Positions 8,313 to 16,936 of a stretch of DNA of 50,340 bases are shown piece by piece. Within the stretch, counting starts at the first letter, position 1. Each line of letters begins with the position of its first letter. Source of the DNA: JAWRCU01 sp033542235 (GTDB lineage: Bacteria > Pseudomonadota > Alphaproteobacteria > Rhizobiales > Rhizobiaceae). The stretch spans positions 1 to 50,340 of the forward strand of contig NZ_JAWRCU010000029.1 in assembly GCF_033542235.1 (NCBI RefSeq), read 5' to 3'. Below the pieces are notes generated by a model. The model did no database searches. It had not been told where the DNA came from and worked only from the letters and a program-made list of their open reading frames with translations. The position numbers were made by a program, and so were the translations under genes.

Positions 8313-9161
8313 TCAGTACTTCCAGACTGGGACGTCGGCCGGCGTCTTGCCACCCCATGCGGGGGCCAGATATTGCAGCTCAAGGTCCTTGAGCGTGCCG
8401 TCTTGCTGCATATCGGCGATGATCTTGTCGATCACCGGCTTTGCCGGCGAACCCTTGGGGTAGATTCCCGCGGTCTCACCGCCGACGTCGTACTGGCCTA
8501 CCACTTCGAGCTTGCCGTTCGAGGCGGCAACCTGGCCTAGAACGATGGACAGTTCCGTCATTGCCACATCGACATTGCCTGCGGCGACGGCTGTGAACAT
8601 CGCCCCGGTGTCGTCGAAGACCGACAGGTTCTTCGCTTTCAACGTATCCTGCGCCCATGACACCATGGTGGTGCCCGCCTGCGTGCCGAACTTGGCGTCA
8701 CGTACATTCTCTTCGGTCAAATTGGACCCCGCCTTGGCCGCGAGGCCATAGGAGCCAAACGAATAGGGTGTCGAGAAATCGACCACTTTCTTGCGCGGTT
8801 CCGTCACCGAGATCTGCGCCAGGGCGACATCGAAATCCTTGTTCTGGCCCGCGACGATGGAATCGAAGGACGCGTTCTTCAGCACGACCTTGTCGAGACC
8901 GAGGCGGTAGGCGATGTTGACCGCCATGCAGAATTCGCGGCCGTTGGTGATGCTCTCCGGCGTGTCGCCGTTGAATTCGCCGACTGCCGGCAGGTTGATA
9001 ACGACGGTGAACTGGCCAGCAACCGCCGGCGTGATGTGCTCGGTGCCCTGCTTGCCGTAGAGCTTGCATTCGCCGTAGCCCTCGGCCGCTGATGCGGCCG
9101 TGCCGGCGAGCGCTACTATAGAGCCGACGGCAAGGCCGACGAGCTTGCTGCTGAATTTCAT
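8313..9161 (-). CDS. Polar amino acid ABC transporter, periplasmic binding protein
   Basis: 282 residues from the ATG at 9161, which has GAGGAG in good position and begins a clean signal peptide (MKFSSKLVGLAVGSIVALAG, cleaved after ASAA). The upstream open extension in the frame lacks coding character. The mature part is a family 3 solute-binding protein: AYRLGLDKVVLKNASFDSIVAG, then DVALAQISVTEPRKKVVDFSTPY, a hallmark of amino acid binding proteins. Its ligand cannot be read from the sequence; the surrounding D-amino acid genes suggest a D-amino acid or small peptide. Confidence 0.93.
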   Translation of the reverse strand: MKFSSKLVGLAVGSIVALAGTAASAAEGYGECKLYGKQGTEHITPAVAGQFTVVINLPAVGEFNGDTPESITNGREFCMAVNIAYRLGLDKVVLKNASFDSIVAGQNKDFDVALAQISVTEPRKKVVDFSTPYSFGSYGLAAKAGSNLTEENVRDAKFGTQAGTTMVSWAQDTLKAKNLSVFDDTGAMFTAVAAGNVDVAMTELSIVLGQVAASNGKLEVVGQYDVGGETAGIYPKGSPAKPVIDKIIADMQQDGTLKDLELQYLAPAWGGKTPADVPVWKY

Positions 9162-9202
9162 CTGGTTCTCCTCTGGTGGATAGATCGGGGTTGTGGTCGT
9201 GG

Positions 9203-10069
9203 TTATGCAGGCGAGACCGGCACGGAACCGAGCGCGGCTTCGATGTAGTAGGCTTGCAGTCGGCAGGTCAGCGGACCGGGCCGGCCATCTCCGATCGCGA
9301 CCTCTCCGATCCTGACAACGGGGGTGACGAAGGATGAGGCGCTGGTGACGAACGCCTCGGTCGCCGCTTGCGCTTCCGCCGGTGTAAAGGCGCGCTCCTC
9401 GAAATGAAGGCCGTGGGTTTCGCAGAGCCGAAGTACTGCCTTGCGCGTACAACCGGGCAAGGTCGATTGCGAATTCGGGCGCGTCACGACCTGATTGTCG
9501 GCAGTGATGATGAAAGCTGTAGAGGATGAGCCCTCCGTAACCAAGCCGTCCTCGACCATCCAGACATCGTCATACCCCTTGGCGCGGGCCTCATGTTTGG
9601 CCAGCACCTGGCCGAGCAGCATCGCGGTCTTGATGTCCCGCCTGGCCCAGCGCAGATCTCGCGCCAGGTTGACAGCAATGCCGTTCCGTTGTGCGGGCGT
9701 GTCAGCAAGCTTTTTCGCCTGTGTGAAGGCGATGAAGTTCGGTTTAAGCCCCGCGGGATAGACAAAGTCGCGATCGGCCTCGCCCCGGGATACCTGCAGG
9801 TAGATCGTGCCTTCCATGAGAGCGTTGCGCGCCATCAGCTCGAATTGGATATGCTCCAATTCCGGACGCGGCACGGGCATGGGGATAGAAAGAGCGGCCA
9901 GCGAGCGCTCGAATCGGTCAAGGTGGAGATCATTGTCAATCAAACGCCCGGCAATGACAGCCGTGACCTCGTAGATCGCATCACCGAACAGAAAGCCGCG
10001 GTCGAAGATGCTGATACGCGCGTCTTCCTCCGGCGTGAAAACACCGTTGCAATAGACGATTCTTCCCAC
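9203..10069 (-). CDS. D-amino acid aminotransferase (class IV PLP enzyme)
   Basis: 288 residues from the GTG at 10069, the standard length for the D-alanine transaminase family; an upstream GTG at 10120 would add 17 atypical residues. The PLP lysine is K147 in RRDIKTAMLLGQVLAKHEA, matching the DIKSLNLLGNVLAKQEA region of Bacillus enzymes. SIFDRGFLFGDAIYEVTAV and EGSSSTAFI are class IV signatures. It converts D-amino acids to 2-oxo acids using 2-oxoglutarate. It is the first gene of the minus-strand operon, and the substrates released by the DmpA- and DppA-like peptidases fit it. Confidence 0.92.
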   Translation of the reverse strand: MGRIVYCNGVFTPEEDARISIFDRGFLFGDAIYEVTAVIAGRLIDNDLHLDRFERSLAALSIPMPVPRPELEHIQFELMARNALMEGTIYLQVSRGEADRDFVYPAGLKPNFIAFTQAKKLADTPAQRNGIAVNLARDLRWARRDIKTAMLLGQVLAKHEARAKGYDDVWMVEDGLVTEGSSSTAFIITADNQVVTRPNSQSTLPGCTRKAVLRLCETHGLHFEERAFTPAEAQAATEAFVTSASSFVTPVVRIGEVAIGDGRPGPLTCRLQAYYIEAALGSVPVSPA

Positions 10070-10485
10070 GATGGCTGCGTCCCCTCGTTCCTCGCACGCC
10101 AGTCGCGAGGTGCGCGCCACCCTGCAATCGCGCGCGCCGATTGCGCCAATTCATTTTCAACAACATGGCATTCCGATTTTGCATAGCTTCGACATTTCAG
10201 TATGTTGCCTGAGATACATTCGTCTTTTGCGGCAACACGGGCGCCGGATCTGGGAATAGAATAGCTGGAGAACTTCGTTGCCGTGGCGGAGGCATTCAGT
10301 TTCTCGCGCGCGGCCGGGACACGCCGTGACCAGTCGGCGCTGGCGTGTCCATTCCCGGAACGGAAAGTCCGCCGGTAGGCTGGAGCGGTCCCGGGCGTCG
10401 TCTGTATCGCACCACCATCCTCCACCAGGCTCTGGAACTTTTCAGCTGCACTGCATGTTGTCCTCCACCAGTGATGGAGAGAACC
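10070..10485. other. Intergenic region, about 415 bp, divergent promoters
   Basis: This holds the upstream regions of the minus-strand D-amino acid operon and of the plus-strand csbD gene. Around 10140-10260 the base composition is more AT-rich than the neighbours, consistent with promoters. I see no further gene or repeat. Confidence 0.4.
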
Positions 10486-10668
10486 ATGCATAAGGATGAA
10501 GTGAAGGGCTCGGCCAAGAAGCTGCGCGGCGAGGCCAAGGACAAAGTAGGCAAAGCCACCGGAGATGATAGCCTTCGCGCCTCTGGCAAGGCCGACAAGG
10601 CTGAAGGGAGCATTCAAAAAGGCGTCGGCAAGGTCAAAGATAAGGTCCGGGACGCCCTAAAGCATTGA
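10486..10668 (+). CDS. CsbD-family small stress protein
   Basis: 60 residues starting MHKDEVKGSAKKLRGEAKDK, with the repeated K-G-x-A/x-K-x-x-G-x-x-x-x-x-x-G pattern of the CsbD family and almost no hydrophobic residues. The ATG at 10486 has GGAGAG 5 bases upstream. CsbD proteins are abundant, flexible proteins induced by general stress in many bacteria, with no defined biochemical role. It is monocistronic. Confidence 0.9.
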   Translation: MHKDEVKGSAKKLRGEAKDKVGKATGDDSLRASGKADKAEGSIQKGVGKVKDKVRDALKH

Positions 10669-11173
10669 TGGCCGCATTGATGCAGTGGGCCCACCGGGCG
10701 TCAGCTGTGAAGCAGACTTCTGCTTCATTGCCGTGCGACAGGGCGCGACAGCGAATGACAAGGGGGGCTCGAAACATCAGGTCTGCCGTACCCGCGCCTT
10801 CTTCACGGGTCTTCACGTAATCGTGTGCAATGATGCCCTATTAGCGCTGCCTAATGATCTTTATCGCTCTGTGATGTGACGGCTGGGCGAGGAAGCCACT
10901 CACTCCGGCGTTGCGTGCCCGTCGCGTCCCCCCGGCGCGGCGGGCAAGTTCAATTTGCCTTTGGCTTGCGCCATGGCATCGGGCAGTTTCAGCCTCTGAA
11001 GCCCTATCACGCCATGCGCTGACCCCGCTGGACTTGCTGCGTGCCGGAAATGGCGACGCGCTCGCCGATGATGTCCATCAGTGGCAGGGTGTCAGAAATC
11101 GCGAGCGAGCCCAGCATCCCGTCGTCGGCCCAACCCCTGGTAGTTTTGCTCGAGGTGATACACATTCCCCGCC
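10669..11173. other. Intergenic region, about 505 bp, nothing recognised
   Basis: Several frames stay open here (for example 10685-10879 and 10911-11336 on the plus strand) but their translations lack family character or a good ribosome binding site. The latter overlaps the YedK gene in another frame. I see no hairpin or repeat worth naming. Confidence 0.4.
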
Positions 11174-11893
11174 ATGTGCAACCTCTACAATGTCACCACC
11201 ACCCAGCGCGCCATCATTGAGTGGACCCGCGCTATGCGGGATCGCTCGGGTAATTTCGAGCCATCCTTTGACGTCTACCCCAACCAGCCCGGCCCGGTGG
11301 TCCGCAATGCGCCTGACGGCGAGCGAGAACTCGTAAGATTGCTATGGGGAATGCCGACACCGCCCGAGCGCGTGAAGGGCAAGGCGGATCCCGGCACCAC
11401 CAACATACGCAACACGCAATATGCCCATTGGCAGCCCTATCTTGCAGCGGAGAACCGCTGCGTGGTCCCCGCCAACATCTTCGCCGAGCCTAGCCCGAAG
11501 CCGGGCGACAAGGATCCCGATACCGGCATTCAACGGAACCACTGGTTCGCGATCGGGGAGAGCCTGCCGCTGTTCTTCTTCGCCGGGCTCTGGACGCGAT
11601 GGCAGGGCATCCGCAGAGTCAAGGACGGCCCCGGCGACCACCAGGTCTATGGCATCCTGACGACGCGGCCGAATGCGATTGTCGCCCCGATCCATGCCAA
11701 GGCCATGCCGGTGATCCTCACGACACAGGAGGAGGTGGAGACATGGCTCTCTGCGCCCTGGTCCGAGGCCAGGGACCTGCAACGGCCCTTGCCTGATGAC
11801 CAGCTGGTGATCGTCCCGAAGCCGTCGACCCAGCTCCTGCTCAAGGCGACCAAAGCGGACTCGACAGCGCCCGTTCAAGGATCATTGTTCTAG
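11174..11893 (+). CDS. SOS response-associated peptidase, YedK/HMCES (DUF159) family
   Basis: 239 residues starting Met-Cys. The family removes the Met and uses Cys2 to crosslink covalently to abasic sites in single-stranded DNA. NIRNTQYAHW supplies the conserved Asn/Arg strand, RCVVPANIFAE the conserved Glu region, and PIHAKAMPVIL the active-site His. Two positions differ from the commonest form: FAEPS replaces the usual FYEW, and HAKAMP replaces HxRMP. The key Cys, Glu and His remain. It protects replication forks at abasic sites. No operon partner is visible. Confidence 0.88.
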   Translation: MCNLYNVTTTQRAIIEWTRAMRDRSGNFEPSFDVYPNQPGPVVRNAPDGERELVRLLWGMPTPPERVKGKADPGTTNIRNTQYAHWQPYLAAENRCVVPANIFAEPSPKPGDKDPDTGIQRNHWFAIGESLPLFFFAGLWTRWQGIRRVKDGPGDHQVYGILTTRPNAIVAPIHAKAMPVILTTQEEVETWLSAPWSEARDLQRPLPDDQLVIVPKPSTQLLLKATKADSTAPVQGSLF

Positions 11894-11981
11894 AGGCGGG
11901 GTAACTTTGTCATTTGGTAATATTTGTTAATGAAGGGAAACGGAATCCCCGGTAATAGGGCAGCATCACTAGAAGGGCTTG

Positions 11982-12206
11982 ATGTTGCCAGAATTGCACC
12001 AGCGCGGAGTTGAGCTTGTCGTCGAGCTATTGGATGCGATTGACGATATCGAGCGCCTGGACACTGAAGAAGTCCGGGCGCTTCTGAAGGAAACAGCATT
12101 CGTGCTTGGCGAGGTGCTGAAGCGAGATGTCCCCAGAGAGCTGCGGGACGCGGACGACAGCGGCCTTGGCGCAGGACATGCTCTGCCGAAGATGCCGCCT
12201 CTTTAG
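11982..12206 (+). CDS. Small hypothetical protein
   Basis: About 74 residues, predicted mostly helical and acidic in the first 55 (ELHQRGVELVVELLDAIDDIERLDTEEVRALLKETAF). The ATG at 11982 has AAGGG 5 bases upstream. No family is recognised. It follows the YedK gene by about 90 bases and may be independent. It is not related in any visible way to the fhc genes that converge on it. Confidence 0.5.
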   Translation: MLPELHQRGVELVVELLDAIDDIERLDTEEVRALLKETAFVLGEVLKRDVPRELRDADDSGLGAGHALPKMPPL

Positions 12207-12312
12207 TGCGTCTGATCCCTGCGCGAGGGGCGCCCGTTGTTCTAGGTTCTAAAAGATTCCGGCTTTCTGATCCGTCCTCCGACTCGTTTGCCGGACACTT
12301 CAGTAGGCGCCC

Positions 12313-13122
12313 TCACCTCGGGAACAGTATTTCGCCCTTCCCCAGCACTGCATTGTCGCCGCCATATCTCAGCGGCGCGTTGCCCAGGAGTGGACGTTTG
12401 AGGATGCCTTCGGCAATCAGGTGGCGATCAACAAGCGTGGCGAAGACGTTGTCCGGGGCGCCGGATTCGACGAAGCTCGGCGACAGGTTCCTCGGCGCGC
12501 GATCAAGAAGGATCGAGCCACGGCGCATCAGGTAGCCCGGCATTTCGCCCGCGGTGCCGGCCACAACCAGCGTTCCGGCGATCATGCGGCAACCGGCATG
12601 GTTGCCGCAGCCCTTCAGCACCGTGATCAGGCCACGCCGCATCCGGTCGCCGGCGAAGTCGCCTGCCTTGCCCCTGACGATCAGCATGCCGCCGGCCATG
12701 CCTGCAAGCTCGCCCGCAAGCGGCGCGCCGAGATGGTCGCCGGCGCGGCCCCAGATCTCCAGCCTGCCGCCGCGCATGCCCGACCCGGCATGCGGCCCGG
12801 CATTGCCCTCGATCGTCAAGCGGCCGCCGCGCATGCCGCGCCCGGCCTGAGCACCGACATCGCCGATGACCCGGACCGTGCCTTCCGTCATTCCGGCGGC
12901 CACGCAATCGAAGCGGTCACTGCCGCCGTCGAAGACCATGTTCTCAACATCCGAGCCGGCGACCCGGAAAATGTCACCCACCGTAGAAGCGCGTTTGGAC
13001 TGGCCGATCCTGATCTTCTCGATGGCATGCCGATCCAGCACAGCCAGCCGCTGAGGCGCGAGCGGCGCAAGGTCGAGCCGCTCCGGCGGCTTGGCGATCA
13101 AAGTGAAGGTCAGCGCTTTCAC
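12313..13122 (-). CDS. fhcC: Formyltransferase/hydrolase complex subunit C
   Basis: 269 residues. The central part is built of glycine-rich repeats (GRGMRGGRLTIEGNAG, GSGMRGGRLEIWGRAG, GDFAGDRMRRG), the GXGXG-type right-handed beta-helix of glutamate synthase alpha and formylmethanofuran dehydrogenase subunit C. In methylotrophic bacteria FhcC is a structural subunit of the cytoplasmic FhcABCD complex, which moves the formyl group from H4MPT to methylofuran and hydrolyses it to formate. It overlaps fhcD by 4 bases and ends the operon. Confidence 0.95.
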   Translation of the reverse strand: MKALTFTLIAKPPERLDLAPLAPQRLAVLDRHAIEKIRIGQSKRASTVGDIFRVAGSDVENMVFDGGSDRFDCVAAGMTEGTVRVIGDVGAQAGRGMRGGRLTIEGNAGPHAGSGMRGGRLEIWGRAGDHLGAPLAGELAGMAGGMLIVRGKAGDFAGDRMRRGLITVLKGCGNHAGCRMIAGTLVVAGTAGEMPGYLMRRGSILLDRAPRNLSPSFVESGAPDNVFATLVDRHLIAEGILKRPLLGNAPLRYGGDNAVLGKGEILFPR

Positions 13123-14036
13123 GGCAGCAGGTCTTTCAGATGATAATGGAACTTGCCGAGCTTGCCGCCGTAATTGCCGGCACTGATGCGCTTCGCGCCC
13201 TTCTTGGCTCCCAGCCTGGTCACGGCCTCGATGCCGGCGCTCATAGCGGCAGCGACCGCGTCGCTGGTCTCGCCGTCAATGACAATCTCCAAGACGCCGT
13301 TGATGTCGGGCCCGAGCTCGCTCTTCACGACACCGCGCAGGGTCGGGGCGAAGGCCTCGTTGGTCGAAGCCATCATGCCCTTGTACTTGCCGCCGACCTT
13401 AGAGCCCGAACGCACGATGCCGCCTGGGAATGGCATTATCGCGCCGGGCACCTGGTTCATGGCTTCTATTGCCGCCTCCGCAGCGGCTAGCGCCTTGGCG
13501 CCGCTTTCGCCGAGCAGCAGCAGGTTGCCACCGCCGACAGCCTCCTTGGTCATGCCAGTCGTCGCCTCGCACAGGAACTCGCCGTCCATCACCGGCACCC
13601 GCCAGAAATGCTTGCCCCCAAGCTTCTTCGAGATCTGCCAGCCATCGCCGAAATAGCGCAGCGCCGAACCGAGCTTCAGCTGATTGGGCCCGTCGAGCCC
13701 GGCATAACAAGCGCTGCCGGGTGACGTCAGAACGCATTGGCCGACGCGGTTCGTGAGCTGCTTCTGCAGCTCGTCGGTGCTCACCGCAAAGATCATCACG
13801 CGGCAGCCTGGGCGCCCGTCCGGCGTCGCCGACGGCGGCAGCTCGACATCGATCGCCGCCTCGCAGCCGCAACCGATCACCGACGTCGCAAAGCCTGTCA
13901 TCGAGGCTGCCGCCTGCAGCGCCCATTTTCGGCTCGGAGCGGTGATCAGAACGGCCGTCGCGCGCATGCCGAAGGCCTCCGCGAAGGTGTCGTCGATCAC
14001 GACGCCATTCACCTCCAGCTTCTCTAGCTTCGGCAT
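13119..14036 (-). CDS. fhcD: Formylmethanofuran:H4MPT formyltransferase subunit D
   Basis: 305 residues, close to archaeal Ftr. MPKLEKLEVNGVVIDDTFAEAFGMRATAVLITA is a characteristic N-terminus, and the CGCEAAID and PFPGGIVRSGSKVG blocks are strongly conserved. The enzyme transfers the formyl group between 5-formyl-H4MPT and methylofuran. In the bacterial pathway this runs towards formyl-methylofuran as the donor for FhcA. It overlaps fhcA by 13 bases and fhcC by 4, so the four fhc genes are translationally coupled. Confidence 0.96.
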   Translation of the reverse strand: MPKLEKLEVNGVVIDDTFAEAFGMRATAVLITAPSRKWALQAAASMTGFATSVIGCGCEAAIDVELPPSATPDGRPGCRVMIFAVSTDELQKQLTNRVGQCVLTSPGSACYAGLDGPNQLKLGSALRYFGDGWQISKKLGGKHFWRVPVMDGEFLCEATTGMTKEAVGGGNLLLLGESGAKALAAAEAAIEAMNQVPGAIMPFPGGIVRSGSKVGGKYKGMMASTNEAFAPTLRGVVKSELGPDINGVLEIVIDGETSDAVAAAMSAGIEAVTRLGAKKGAKRISAGNYGGKLGKFHYHLKDLLP

Positions 14037-15655
14037 GGCACCTCGCGGAACGGCTCTTCGCGAACAATCGCGGCATCGGGGAAGGTAAACCAGTCGAGGG
14101 AGAGGCCGTAGCGGCGCTGGTGATAGTCCTCGAGCCGGCGCACGATCGCGCCGTCCGGCGGTGGATTGAGCCGGAGCGCCCTCCCCCAGCGATAATGGGT
14201 GACCTCGCCGTCCCTGACGACCAAATCGCCGTCCTTGAACACCAGCGCGGCCCGCCCGAGCATCTTCGCGATATTCTTGTCCTTGCGGTAGACCGCAACG
14301 TCCGCGACGGCGCCGGCGCCGAGGTGGCCACGATCGGCCAGGCCCAGCAGCTTCGCCGGGGCGGCGCGCGTCATTATCGCGATCTCCTCGAAAGTGTATT
14401 CCCGGTCGATCGAGGCTAGTGTCGAGAGCGCCATAGCGGACTTCGAAAGCGACGCGGCCATCTCGTTGCGCGCATCGCGACTCATCAGCAGTTCGAAGAG
14501 CTTGGGATAGACGGTAAAGGGCGCACCGTTGGGATGGTCCGTCGTGAAGAAGACGCGCCAGGGGTCATTGATCAGCAGGAACAGCTCCAGGCCTATCGCC
14601 CACTGGATCGTGCCGTAATAATCCGGGCGGTAGCGGTAAGGCACGATGCCGCCGCCATTGCCGTCTCCGTCGTGGATGACGAACTTCTTCGGATGGGCCG
14701 TGCCGCGCGCCGAGAATTGCCTGAGCACGTCGGAGGATACAGTGACAGTCTGGCCGAACATCACCTGGCCGACGTCGATCGTCACTTCCGGCGTGGCATT
14801 CACCAGCTCCGCCAGCCGCGCAGCGGATGAAGAGAATTTGCGCCTGCCTTCTGTGCCGTAGCCGTAGAACTGGAGGTGGGCGAGATGAAGCGGCATGCCC
14901 TCTGCCGCCGCGATCGTCGCTGCGGCCGTGTCGGCGGCCCCGGCCACGCCGAGATTGTTGCAGTGCACATGCAGCGGATGCGGAATGCCGAGCTTGTCGA
15001 CCGCCGCCTGCAGTGTCTTGACGATCTTCCTCGAGCTGACGCCATAGGAGGGCACGACATCATCGAGTGAGAAGGTGCGGACATTCTCCTTGAAGGCGGC
15101 CGCGCCTCCCGCATTGATCACTTTCACCCCGAGCGCGCGGGTCGAGCCGACGGTCCATGCGACATAGTCCTCGATCATGCGGGCCGAGGGCTCGTCGCGG
15201 ATCATCGACAGCAGGAAGTCGTCATTGCCGAGGATGGCCAGCGTTCCCTTGTCGATGATCGGAATATCGGCAAGCTCGAGGTGGGTGTGCAGCGCCGCGC
15301 CCGGCGGCATAGCCGGCTCGATGACCGTGGTGAAGCCCATGCTGGCGTAGCGGCAGCCGGTCTCGAAAGTCGACCAGCCGGCATTGGAGAGGGGCGTCGC
15401 CGCAGGCCGCGCCTCATGGGCTGAATGCTGTTCCGGCAGAAGCAGCCGCGCCGTGTTCACATTGCCGCCGCCGATATGCGAGTGGATGTCGATCGCCCCC
15501 GCCATGACAATGCAGCCGGAAGCGTCGAAGGTGCGGTCGGCCTTGCCGTCGGGCGGTGCATCGACGATCTCCTGGTCCCTGATCCAGATATCGCCCTTGC
15601 CGGCACGGCCGCTCGCGGGATCGATGATTTCGCCGCCGCCAATCTTCGTCAGCAT
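14024..15655 (-). CDS. fhcA: Formyltransferase/hydrolase complex subunit A (formyl hydrolase)
   Basis: 543 residues, an amidohydrolase-fold protein homologous to FwdA/FmdA. The metal-binding IDIHSHIGGGNVNTARLL block lies near residue 56, the LHVHCNNLG His cluster near 236, and FTTDHPNGAPF near 375 carries the conserved Asp region. In bacteria this subunit hydrolyses formyl-methylofuran to formate. Its start overlaps the end of fhcB by 7 bases, and the order fhcB-A-D-C matches known methylotroph operons. Confidence 0.96.
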   Translation of the reverse strand: MLTKIGGGEIIDPASGRAGKGDIWIRDQEIVDAPPDGKADRTFDASGCIVMAGAIDIHSHIGGGNVNTARLLLPEQHSAHEARPAATPLSNAGWSTFETGCRYASMGFTTVIEPAMPPGAALHTHLELADIPIIDKGTLAILGNDDFLLSMIRDEPSARMIEDYVAWTVGSTRALGVKVINAGGAAAFKENVRTFSLDDVVPSYGVSSRKIVKTLQAAVDKLGIPHPLHVHCNNLGVAGAADTAAATIAAAEGMPLHLAHLQFYGYGTEGRRKFSSSAARLAELVNATPEVTIDVGQVMFGQTVTVSSDVLRQFSARGTAHPKKFVIHDGDGNGGGIVPYRYRPDYYGTIQWAIGLELFLLINDPWRVFFTTDHPNGAPFTVYPKLFELLMSRDARNEMAASLSKSAMALSTLASIDREYTFEEIAIMTRAAPAKLLGLADRGHLGAGAVADVAVYRKDKNIAKMLGRAALVFKDGDLVVRDGEVTHYRWGRALRLNPPPDGAIVRRLEDYHQRRYGLSLDWFTFPDAAIVREEPFREVPCRS

Positions 15656-16740
15656 GGGAAAGGCGCCCCCGCAGTGGCGTGCTCAGCGATCGAGCGGAGG
15701 ATCGCCGCTGCCGACGGCAGCTCGGAAGACGATTGCGCCGCGATCCAGGCCAGGCTCCCGGTGCGGGCCGAGTAGACGACGGCGTCGTGATCGACACCGG
15801 CTTCGCCGACCGGGATTGTGACCGCTGCCCCGGGAATACGGTAGGCCGTCTTGGCGAGCGCAATCAGCTTGGTGCTGTTCTGCTTTGCAGGCGGCTCACC
15901 GCCGTTGCTCGAAACCCACAGATGGAAATCCGCTTCACCGGCAGCAATCGCCCGCTGCACGTCGAAACGCCAGGGATCGAATTCCGGAAATCCGCGGGCA
16001 AACCCGGTGCGCAGCCCATAGCCGGAGATCCAAGTCGAGGCGAGCGTCGAACCCCAGCCACTCTCGCTCGCCGGTAGATGTAGCCCGGCCGCGCGCGACC
16101 TGCGATTGAGGTCGGCGATCAGCCCTTGCAGCATCTCCAGCGCAAGCCCGTCGGTTGCGTGGCCGGAGAACAGAAAGACTGGAAAGCGTGCGTCTGCGAG
16201 CGCATTCTGGAATCGGCCGAAATTCGAAACGGGCACTGTGACCTGACGTCCGGCGCATTGCGCTCTCAAGGCCGCCAGCGTGGCGCCCAGCCCCGGCGCG
16301 CCGCAGGACAGCCGAACTGACCGCCGCCCGGAGCCCAATGAGGGTGCGCGCGTCCTGCCATCGCCGATCAGGAAGAATTCGCGCGAATTGCTGGGCGACA
16401 GATCGGGAACCGTCTCGGCTAGCTCGGCCACGAAATCGCGATGCATATCGGGCAGCTCGCCCACGATTGCCACGACATCGGCCCGCCGCCGCACCTCGCC
16501 GGGCGAAACGAACATGCCGCCCCTGTCGGTGAAGAGCGCCGTCTCGCGCGCGAGCGCCTCGCCATCCACATGGTCGTAGGCGGCGCCTACCCGCTCTGCG
16601 AGGGCGATCGCGGCGCGTGTGCCATGTATGTCCGTGTCAAAGCTGAAAACCGGGCAGCGGCTCGAAGATAGAAGCGCCGCAGCATGCTCGACCGCGCGCT
16701 CGATCAGCGTCTCCCGGTTGCCGATCCAAGCAACCGCCAT
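15649..16740 (-). CDS. fhcB: Formyltransferase/hydrolase complex subunit B
   Basis: 363 residues, distantly related to the molybdopterin subunit FwdB/FmdB but, like other bacterial FhcB proteins, without an evident iron-sulfur or Mo/W-ligating motif. This fits a complex that hydrolyses rather than reduces. The C-terminal half retains the family blocks (SGHATDGLALEMLQGL, ESGWGSTLASTWISGYGLRTGFARG, FHLWVSSNGGEPP). It is the first gene of the operon; its promoter lies in 16741-16936, which also holds the octamer arrays. The ribosome binding site is weak. Confidence 0.93.
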   Translation of the reverse strand: MAVAWIGNRETLIERAVEHAAALLSSSRCPVFSFDTDIHGTRAAIALAERVGAAYDHVDGEALARETALFTDRGGMFVSPGEVRRRADVVAIVGELPDMHRDFVAELAETVPDLSPSNSREFFLIGDGRTRAPSLGSGRRSVRLSCGAPGLGATLAALRAQCAGRQVTVPVSNFGRFQNALADARFPVFLFSGHATDGLALEMLQGLIADLNRRSRAAGLHLPASESGWGSTLASTWISGYGLRTGFARGFPEFDPWRFDVQRAIAAGEADFHLWVSSNGGEPPAKQNSTKLIALAKTAYRIPGAAVTIPVGEAGVDHDAVVYSARTGSLAWIAAQSSSELPSAAAILRSIAEHATAGAPFPC

Positions 16741-16810
16741 CCACTACGCTACTTTCTGGTGCCGGCCCGATTTTAGACGAAACAGAAAAGGCCGTGAACC
16801 CCTGCAGAAG

Positions 16811-16931
16811 GGCAATAGGGCAATAGGGCAATAGGGCAATAAGGCAATAGGCGGGAGAGCACCGGTCAGCGCCGAGCTGTTGGCGGATCTCCTATTCCCC
16901 TATTGCCCTATTGCCCTATTGCCCTATTGCC
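16811..16931. repeat. Two octamer tandem arrays in inverted orientation
   Basis: Positions 16811-16850 carry five units of GGCAATAG (the fourth ends in A). Positions 16892-16931 carry CTATTCCC and then four exact CTATTGCC units, the reverse complement. A 41-base spacer separates them, so the whole can fold into one long stem. It lies between the fhcB start and the pterin dehydratase stop, so it could end transcription on either side or affect fhc expression. The same unit occurs at 195-202. Confidence 0.85.
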
Positions 16932-16936
16932 TTCGC

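Noticed and set aside
9162..9452. 97-residue N-terminal extension of the amino acid binding protein
   Set aside because: It overlaps the aminotransferase gene, has no signal-peptide character, and the ATG at 9161 has a GAGGAG site and a good signal peptide.
10911..11336. Plus-strand frame of 141 codons before and into the YedK gene
   Set aside because: It overlaps the start of a well-supported gene in another frame and is Ser/Pro/Arg-rich without structure.
12421..13143. Plus-strand frame of 240 codons opposite fhcC
   Set aside because: His/Ala/Arg-rich antisense translation of the glycine-repeat gene.
16811..16931. CRISPR-like array
   Set aside because: The units are 8 bases, directly adjacent and without spacers, and form an inverted pair. 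No cas genes are present.
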